Below are positions 55,853 through 64,000 of a stretch of 64,000 nt of DNA, piece by piece. Positions within the stretch are counted from its first letter, which is position 1. Every line of letters starts with the position of its first letter. The position numbers and the translations under genes were made by a program. Below the pieces are notes generated by a model. The model was not told the DNA's origin and did no database searches. It worked only from the letters and a program-made list of their open reading frames with translations. Source of the stretch: Apus apus (taxonomy: Eukaryota; Chordata; Aves; Apodiformes; Apodidae); contig NC_067305.1 in assembly GCF_020740795.1 (NCBI RefSeq), forward strand, positions 3,968,001 through 4,032,000. Reading direction: 5' to 3'.

Positions 55853-58800
55853 ATGTCGGCCAGCGCGGTCTATGTGCTGGACCTGAAGGGGAAGGTAAGG
55901 CCGGCGGGGGGCTCTGCGGGGCCGGAGCCGAGGGGCTCCCCGCGCTCCTGGCCGCTCCGCTCTGCGCGGGGCTCCCCCGGCCTCGGCGGGGTCTGCGGGA
56001 GCCGCTTTCCCGCTCCCGGCCCTTCCCTGCTGCCAGCCCCGCTCCCGCCGAGCTGTGAGTCGTGGCCTGTGCCCCTTCGTGGCGGTCAGCGCTGAGGGAG
56101 GAGGCAGCAGAGGTGCCCGCAAACCCTCGGGCTTGCACCCTGGGGTCAGTGATCTCTCCCGGGATCCGAGGGGGTTTGTCCCAGAGGAGCTGCGTGTTTC
56201 CCCATCTCAAAGCGTTCTTGCCGTGCAGCAGCAGGTCAGGAATAACTCTGGAAAACCTTAAATTACGGCTTTGCAATTAAGTATGAAGATTTGCATCCAA
56301 ATGAGCAAAGTATTTTGGCGTCATGATTTACACTTATGGTCTGTGTTGAGGCGGGAGTGCAGCTTGAGCACTTGGTAACAGTCAATGAAAGAGGCCCTGC
56401 AGAGCTCTGGGGTGTTGGGCTTCCATGGGATGTCATCTCAGGACAAATCCAAGGGTTTTGTTGCTCCCTTTCCAGGTTCTCATCTGTCGGAATTACCGCG
56501 GAGATGTGGACATGTCTGAGGTGGAGCATTTCATGCCCATCCTTATGGAGAAGGAGGAGGAGGGGACCCTTTCCCCCATCCTGGCACACGGAGGAGTTCG
56601 TTTCATGTGGATTAAACACAACAACTTGTATCGTATCCTTTGTCCTGCTCTGACCTCCCTGTGTGCCAGGCAGGTGAAGGGACACATGAAGCTCTTAAAT
56701 ACCATCATTTTGCCCTGTTAATTAAAGTCATTTTATACTTCCTGCAGGATAATCTGCACCACAGGGCACAGCAAAGTGATTCTGTTCAATGCACTCTAAT
56801 CAATTATTGCCTGAGTGTTGATCTCCTTGCTGTTCATTCATTAACTCTTAGGTTTTTTTGGCCAACTTTAACTGCCTAAAGGCTTTTAAAAATGCACTTA
56901 GTAAACTTTTGTTGTTGTTTTGAATGCTGACTTTAAATGCATCTTCCTGAACATCTTTTATCAGTTGTTGCAACTTCTAAGAAAAATGCTTGTGTGTCAC
57001 TGGTGTTTTCCTTTTTATATAAAGTAGTTCAGGTGAGTGTGGCATTTCAGAAGTATTTTCTGTCTTCTATTTCAATCGGATTCAGGCTGAACTGGGAAGA
57101 AGTGCAGAGAACTTTTGCATTTTTGAAAGAATTCTGTGGTTAAAAAGCATGTTTACTTGGTAATTTGATGGTTTTGTGGAACGATCTTCTTATAATTTGA
57201 TTATTTGATGGATCTGCCTTCCTAGAATGTGATGATTTGATAGAACTACTTTCCTAATCACTAATAATTGATATTTTGGAGCTGAGTAGGCAGAGGTGGT
57301 GACATGAAGCTGTAAGTAGCTGCACAAGGGCTAAGAACACAGGAGGACTGTGAGCTTGCTCCTTGAGTAGTGACACCTCACACAGATTCTGTGTCTGGTT
57401 CATCTGCACCTGCCATGAAAAATTTCTCCAGAATAAATGTTTTTTTCATAATAATTAGAGTTACTTCTAGGATTGTCTGAGCTCTCTTAATTCAGGTGGG
57501 CTTCCTGTGCCTCATCTGAACAGCATGTTGTTTGTGACTTACGGGGTTTGGGGCTTTTTCTTTTTAGAAAAAACTGAGTCATTTAGATGCAAGAATATAT
57601 TCTGAATGTGCTGCAGTTCCTCACTTAACATCCTCCTCCTTCCCTTCTCTCCTCTCATTCTGTTTCAGGTGTTTTCTGAGTATTTCAAGGAGTTGGAAGA
57701 AGAGAGCATTAGGGATAATTTTGTTATTATTTATGAGTTGTTAGATGAGCTTATGGATTTTGGTTATCCCCAAACCACTGATAGTAAAATTTTACAAGAG
57801 TAAGTATCAGTCTGCATCACTCGTGGTGACAGGCTCTTTGGGAAGCTTGGAGCATTCTTCCCTACACTGAGAAATTACTTGGCTTGGTCTGGTTAGCAAA
57901 ATAATTAATTTTCATTCTTTCCTGCCCATTTTTTTGCTGACTGGAAAGGTACATCACTCAGGAAGGTCACAAACTTGAAACTGGAGCTCCACGTCCACCT
58001 GCCACTGTCACCAATGCTGTTTCATGGAGATCAGAAGGGATAAAATACAGGAAAAATGAAGTGTTCCTGGATGTGATAGAGTCTGTGAACCTTTTGGTGG
58101 GTCCTTGTTGCTGCCCCTTTTCGTGAGAATCGAGGTGGGAAGTGTGGAAAGGGGCTGATTGTCTGAAAATCTGCAGGGGGGGCAGTAAAAAGTCAGCCTG
58201 ACTTGATGCTCAAAACTGTGTCAGTCATATTTGTCAGTCAGTCAAACAGTGCTTTGCTTGGTTGTCTTCCTGATTTCTGGAGTGTCCTTTCCTCCTCCTC
58301 CTGTGCCCATCACCTCCCTGAGCTAAATCCTCCTCTCCTGGATGGATTTCTCAGGGGAAAGCCACCCAAGAAGACCTTGGAGGTTGGGATTGGGAGTGTT
58401 GTTTGATGGTCACAGCATCACATCAGAGCCATCCTGACCTTTCTTTCTGGTTTTATCCAGGTCAGTGCCAACGGGAACGTGCTGAGGAGCGAGATAGTGG
58501 GATCCATTAAGATGAGGGTGTTCCTGTCGGGAATGCCGGAGCTGCGCCTCGGGCTCAATGACAAAGTTCTCTTTGATAACACAGGCCGTGAGTATCCCAG
58601 GGAGGAGGGACTTCATGAGAGATGTTATCTGGAGGTTTAGGTTTTTGGGGATGCTTGAGATCCAGCTGAAAGGATTTGTTCTGAGATGAGAGAAATGCTC
58701 CCTTTGTCAGCGTAGAAACCACATGGTGTGACCAGAGGAGGATGGAATACTGTGGGAATCCATGGCAACCATCCAGGCTTCCTCGTGTCTTCTTCACTGG

Positions 58801-61800
58801 GACTTCATAGAATCATCAAGGTTGGAAAAGACCTTCAAGATCATGAAGTACAACTGTCCACTCTGCAACCCCCAACCACTAAACCATCTCCTCAAGAACC
58901 ACGTCCACCCCTTTTCTGAACACCTCCAGGGTTGGTGCCTCCACCACCTCCCTGGGCAGCCTGTTCCAAGGCCTCCCCACTCTTGTGAAGACATTTTTCC
59001 TAAGGATTTCTGTCATCCTAAAAACCTACAGGGATCTAAAGGAAGTCTTGACTTCCCACTCACGGGCAGACTCTGCGATCTTAAAGGTCTTTTCCAACCA
59101 GAACAAACTGGTGATTCTGTAGAAGGGAGAAATGTTCAGCAGGTCAGTGTCGCCACCTGTGAGAAGACTTTGGACATCATTTCTCCATGTGTTTTTCCTG
59201 CCAGGTGGGAAAAGCAAGTCAGTAGAACTGGAAGATGTGAAGTTCCACCAGTGTGTTCGTCTCTCGCGCTTTGAGAATGACAGAACCATTTCCTTCATCC
59301 CCCCTGATGGAGAGTTTGAGCTCATGTCCTATCGCCTCAACACCCACGTAAGATGCCTGCATTTCATTTTTTACATAAATTGGAGGCAAAATTCCTCCTA
59401 GTTAACGTTTTTCCTTAAACATGAGCAGCAGTTTTCAACTCAACCATCCACAGCAAAACTTTTTCCTTCCTCTTTTTGGAGGAGGTGGGAGTGAGTTTAG
59501 AAGTGACTTGGCAAGAAGCCTTTATATTTTCAACTGCTCTTGGAACTGTTTCTGAAAACCCATTCCTGCCAAGACATTTTCTTCAAGCTAAGCACGTGGT
59601 GCAGTGTCAGTGCAGCAATTCATGGTGTTTTAACTGTTTTTGTAATTTAATTGACAGAGTGTCCTGGCCACAGTGACAGGGATCAGCTTTCCTTTGAGAA
59701 AAGGAGAACATCAAGGTAGAGAACTGGAATAGGCAGCTCTGGCAGGAGACAACAAATGAAAAGTTTAGTATTAATTTTGAGGGCAATTTGAATTAAGTTT
59801 TCACTAGTTAGTTTTTAATTAGCTCAGGCCCCAGTGTATTAAATGATCAAATATTTTGGAATTCAAGTGTTTGCTATTAGGTTTTAACCCAAGATGTACC
59901 TTTTAAAGCCTGGAATTCTTCAAGACTTGGTTGTTTCTGTATCATTGCTTGCTCATCTGTATCATTTCACTTTGTTTTAAGTAAGAACTCAATTTATTTG
60001 TCATTTGAACACACAGCCTCTGGTTTCTCAGGGGTTCCTGTGTTCAGTGGAGCTTTGTGGGGGGAGCAATGTTACCCTGACAAAACCTGCAGCAATGAAG
60101 TGGTCTTTTTCTCCCCTTAGGTAAAACCACTGATCTGGATTGAGTCTGTGATTGAAAAACATTCCCACAGCCGCATTGAGTACATGATCAAGGTGAGAAG
60201 TTCTCAAATCATTAGGGCTAATTTTAGTTTTAATTCCTTTCCAAAGCTTGACCAGCACCTTGAGTCCGTTACCATCTCAGCGCTGCCGTTCCGTTCCTCA
60301 GCCTGCGGGTTGGGGCAGAGGGGAATGGTGTGTCTCACAAGTATCTCAACTCACCAGCATGCTGGAAATTCTGAAGAGTTTTTGCTGCTTTTCTGATGGG
60401 TTTTCTTCCCTCCTCCTTTAGGCAAAAAGCCAATTCAAGCGTCGCTCAACTGCCAACAACGTGGAGATCCACATCCCGGTTCCCAACGACGCGGACTCGC
60501 CAAAGTTTAAAACCACTGTTGGAAGTGTCAAATGGGTCCCAGAGAACAGTGAAATTGTCTGGTCCATTAAATCTTTTCCAGTAAGTGCTGCTTTTTTTCT
60601 TTTTTTTTAATCTTATCACCTAATAGTGTAATAATTCCTTAAGGTTCATGTTTTTATTAATGTTCAGGCTCTGCCTGAAGCTCATTCTAATAGTATCAGA
60701 CAAGCAGCACTGGCCTCTTCCTCCTTCCCTTTGGATGAAGGCTTGAAACTTGCTGATGCACATTTAAGATACTGCTTATGTTGTTGAACTGGGCGAGTTT
60801 TTTTTCAGAACAAGGTTAGAGAGCAGATTTTTGAGCCATGTCTGTGGATGGTGTAATCCCTTGGCCTGGAGTTAGCAGCAGCTGGTTTAGTTTGTCAGAT
60901 TTGTGCTTCTTGGGTGGTTCTATCCATGAGCTCTTCCAAATGCTGATGGTGTGGTAGTACAGCTGCCTGTCACCAGTTCATCAGAGTGGTCAATGGTACC
61001 AAATAAACTCCTTTTTTTTTCTTTTTCTTTTCCTTTTCCCCCTTTGAGTATGAGGCTGGAAGAAAATCAAGTATGCCTCAGGCTGGTCCTAATTTGATCT
61101 GCATGTTTTAAAAAATGTATTTTTTTAATAAAAACACATGCTGACTTTTAAAGACCCAGAGAAGAGCTGAAATGAACAGTGGAGTTCAGCAGTTTGACCT
61201 TAAGAAAATGACTTGTATTGTTGGAAGTTTTGTTTGGAAGAAAAAGAAACATCTGTCCCTTTTGGGTAGGGTGGTAAAGAATACCTGATGAGAGCTCACT
61301 TTGGACTTCCAAGTGTTGAAGCTGAAGATAAGGAAGGAAAACCTCCCATTAGTGTAAAGTTTGAGATTCCATATTTCACCACTTCAGGAATCCAGGTTAG
61401 TAACTGAAAATAGAAACACTGGTAAGTGAACATCCTGGGCTCTTCACACCCAGGGTTGATTCCTGTTCTTTGTTATCCATAAAACTTATTTTTTACCCAA
61501 AAAATTACTTCTGTTTTTTTTTTTTGCTAAATGCTGCTTGGCTGAAGAGGGAGATTTTATTACTTCATCTTTCTTCTCAGGTTCGCTACTTAAAGATAAT
61601 TGAGAAGAGTGGTTACCAGGCTCTCCCCTGGGTTCGTTATATTACCCAGAATGGAGGTAAATTAACTTTAGCCTCATCTCCAACTTTAATACTTTTCCCC
61701 CCTCCAGCACACATCTACAAACTGAAACACACCAAGTGAGTTTGTTCTTACTCTTCAGTATCAAAGTCTATGGTTTAGGTACATGTTAGATGGAACTGTG

Positions 61801-62454
61801 GCTGCTTTTTCCAGTCACCTTTTTTGGTGTCTCAATGAAAGTCCCGCTGGAATAGTTCAGTAAAGCTGTTCAAGGATTTTGTCAGTGAGCTGAGATTCAG
61901 TGGGATTTTTGCCATGTAAATTTAAAAATAAATGGCTCATGTATCATCCTGCCAGCTTTAAGACATGTTGAGATGCTGGCTGCTAAAAGATACTAGATTG
62001 TTAGCAAGTAAAAGAGGGGGGTTTTGTCTTTTGCTTTTAGTTGTTTCTCTGACTTTTTCTGACTGCCTGCCCTTACCTCAGTGTCTTTAGGGCTCATTAA
62101 CACAGCCATTCTAAGCAAAGATCTGGTTTTATTTTATGGAATCATAGAATGTCTTTGCTTGGAAGGGACCTCTGAAGGTCATCTAGTCCAACCCCCCTAA
62201 GCAGGGACATCTCCAACTAGACCAGGTTGTCCAGAGCTGCATCAAGCCTGACCTTGAACATCTTCAGGGATGACTGTTCCAGTGTCTCACCACCCTCACA
62301 TCTACCCTTTTCTAGCTTAAAACCATTACCCCTTATTTATATCACTTCACGCCACTTTTGATCTGCTTTACTCCTTTCAGTGAGACAATTTACTGACTGC
62401 TTTTTGGGTTGTTTTTTCCCCCCTTTTACAGACTACCAGCTTCGGACACAGTAA
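55853..62454 (+). CDS. AP1M1: AP-1 complex subunit mu-1 (423 aa)
   Basis: Medium subunit of the AP-1 clathrin adaptor at the trans-Golgi and endosomes; it selects YxxPhi cargo. Twelve exons: 55853-55894, 56476-56632, 56965-57032, 57669-57799, 57949-58096, 58461-58587, 59205-59347, 60121-60192, 60422-60580, 61270-61395, 61581-61656, 62432-62454; total 1272 nt, 423 residues, as in human. It starts [14 protein letters not shown]. The N-terminal longin-like domain spans about 1-140 and the mu-homology domain about 168-421, with [18 protein letters not shown] and [15 protein letters not shown]. The protein ends [15 protein letters not shown]. The ubiquitous mu-1A is favoured over AP1M2 by sequence and synteny. 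Intron 2 has U12-type splice signals. Introns 6 and 11 carry CR1 ends. Confidence 0.97.
56633..56964 (+). other. AP1M1: Probable U12-type (minor spliceosome) intron of AP1M1
   Basis: The donor reads GTATCCTTT, the full U12 consensus. TTCCTGAAC at 56,944-56,952 matches the U12 branch site TTCCTTAAC at all but one position. The branch A is about 13 nt from the acceptor, within the short range U12 introns need, and the usual long pyrimidine tract is absent. The intron interrupts the Leu codon of [15 protein letters not shown]. Confidence 0.85.
58807..59024 (-). mobile_element. CR1 LINE fragment, 3' end (AP1M1 intron 6)
   Basis: The plus strand reads catagaatcatcaaggttgg, aaaagaccttcaagatcatg, ctccaccacctccctgggca and gcctgttccaaggcc. 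This is an antisense CR1 end of a subfamily different from the 'gaagggacc' type seen elsewhere in the window. Confidence 0.85.
59030..59122 (+). mobile_element. CR1 LINE scrap, sense 3' end (AP1M1 intron 6)
   Basis: Contains gcgatcttaaaggtctttt, ccaaccagaacaaactggtg and a gattctgtag tail, the sense-strand end of CR1. It directly abuts the oppositely oriented copy at 58,807-59,024 and ends about 80 bp before exon 7. Confidence 0.7.
62138..62345 (-). mobile_element. CR1 LINE fragment, 3' end (AP1M1 last intron)
   Basis: The plus strand begins atggaatcatagaatgtctt, followed by ggaagggacctctgaaggtc, gtccaacccccctaagcagg and caccaccctcacatctaccc. It ends about 85 bp before the last coding exon of AP1M1. 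Confidence 0.9.
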
Positions 62455-64000
62455 AACACCTCCCAGCCCCACAGACCACACAACTTCAGGCCTAGAATTT
62501 GTTTGCAGAATCTTCTGTGGGACTGAGAGCCCTGAATGTCGTTGCCAAGGGTCTTGTTTCCACCATCTTGGATTGGCAGGAGAAGGATGGGAGAAAAAAA
62601 AAAAATCACTGTTTTCAATAACGTGTTTGAGCATTTGAACCATTAGTATTGATTGTGTGAATATTTATTTCATTCTTAGAACATGCTGATCTTGCTGCTA
62701 AGTGCTGATTACATTAGGAGTAGCAGTTACCTTGAGGAGCCAGGAATACAGAATGAACCTTGAGAATGTCTTGTCAATGCCTTGTCCATTACATTCCCAA
62801 AGTCTCTAGGATTCATGTTCTGGGATCTCTGAAGACATTGGCAACATCATGCTACAAATTAGGGAGATGATTGTGCAATTCAATGACTGCTGAACACTTA
62901 CTTGTATTTAGCCCAAGGTATTTATATTTTTTTGCTGGGCATGTGGGTGCCTTAACTCATTCAAAGCTCTGTTAACTTATAAACATTTAAGGAATATGAG
63001 TTGAAACTATTTTCTCTTTTTGCCTGGTTTGAAACCAATTAATCTAACAGCTTCAAGTGAAGGGTTTGGAAAGGAAAATATGGATTTGTTAAAGACTAAA
63101 GCTAACTGAAAACAAGATATGATGGAAGTAAAAGTCTCTGGGAGCATCTCTCTGAAGGAGGATGGTTGCTAGCTCAAGTTAGTTGAAATGCAGACTGAAG
63201 TTTCAACCCTGTGATACCCCTGGGCCATGGACACCCTGTGCCAATGGACTTCTTTTGGCTTTTTTTTTTTTTAATTTCTAATCATAAAACAAGTTCCAAA
63301 CTGTATAATATGTAGGCATAAGGACTTAGATCAATTATTTTAAAAAGACCAATTTTGGCAGTGATTAAATTTGATAGGAAGGGTGGGTTTTGTTATTAAT
63401 ATTCCAGATAATAGTAATATACTCCAGCCTCAGAAAAGGCTGATAAAAAAATTACAGTTGCCATCTTTCTTCCAGCTTGCCTTTGTGTTAACTTAGGGCA
63501 GATATTTCCCTTTTTTTGCTATAGTTTGCTAGAACTGTTTAACTTTATTTGCCCAAAGGGGGATGCTTTTTTTTTTCCCCTTCAGTCTTTTCCATTCGTA
63601 AACAATGATTATAACTTCCTGGCAGACTGGGTAACAGCTCAGAATGTTATACTGAAAGGTATTCTTTTTTTTATGTGCTTTTCATTATTTTTTCCTCTGA
63701 GAAGCTGAGATTGGCATGGGTGTACATAGTTATTTTGAATATTTTTTTTCAGAAGAAGACCTGGACGGTTATCAGTATTTTCTTTAAACAACTTGTAGAA
63801 TGTTTCTGGTTTGATTTTAGTACTCCTGGGGGATGCTAAACTTAAACCATCAAATATAAAGGTGTCAGCAACCGTGCACGGTGTGCAAGGTTCTCCACAC
63901 CACTCTGTCCTTGACTCTCCCACAAGATTCAGATGATATTTCAGTCCTTGTCCCCTCTAAATCCTTGTAGATTATAAATCCAGATACATCTGCATCTACA
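62455..64000 (+). other. AP1M1 3' UTR and downstream flank
   Basis: There is no further coding exon. The sequence is AT-rich with several T and A tracts and no CR1. I see no canonical AATAAA in a clear position, so the AP1M1 transcript end is undetermined and may use a variant signal. KLF2, the next gene in human, does not appear before the window ends. Confidence 0.5.

Noticed and set aside
61657-61739. Read-through of AP1M1 exon 11 into the intron (28 extra codons)
   Set aside because: A good donor (gtaaat) at 61,657 and the conserved DYQLRTQ end at 62,432 show that this is intron.

Overview
This is a piece of a bird nuclear chromosome. The evidence is threefold. Truncated CR1 LINE 3' ends are the only abundant interspersed repeat and are found on both strands. 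The genes are compact, with CpG-island promoters and short introns, as on an avian microchromosome. The gene order matches the human 19p13.1 block TPM4-RAB8A-(HSH2D)-CIB3-FAM32A-AP1M1, which I recall as lying on chicken chromosome 28. The species cannot be told from the sequence.

Layout. Bases 1-19,300 and 19,600-27,450 are gene-poor, with scattered CR1 relics. Inside them a minus-strand exon (19,335-19,594) encodes a ubiquitin-like domain that I identify as the bird counterpart of TINCR, long treated as a noncoding RNA. A CpG island at 27.5-28.15 kb carries two YY1-type motifs and probably drives the long TPM4 transcript and perhaps a divergent one. TPM4 (29.6-38.2 kb, +) has two promoters (exons 1a and 1b) and two alternative last exons (9a muscle-type, 9d). 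RAB8A (38.65-42.42 kb, +) begins less than 500 bp after TPM4 ends, and the gap holds a duplicated block with four perfect CRE palindromes. CIB3 lies on the minus strand (46.98-51.08 kb). A 1.1-kb array of an unrecognised tandem repeat (52.3-53.4 kb) fills the CIB3-FAM32A interval, and a lone copy lies just beyond FAM32A. FAM32A (54.13-54.94 kb, +) and AP1M1 (55.85-62.45 kb, +) follow. AP1M1 contains what looks like a textbook U12-type intron.

All five multi-exon genes could be assembled end to end by hand with intact frames and GT-AG junctions: TPM4 284 and 248 aa, RAB8A 207 aa, CIB3 187 aa, FAM32A 111 aa, AP1M1 423 aa. RAB8A and AP1M1 both act in trans-Golgi/endosomal membrane traffic and TPM4 acts on actin. 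CIB3 is a calcium-binding partner of integrins and TMC channels, and FAM32A is a spliceosome factor. They are neighbours by ancient synteny and not an operon-like unit.
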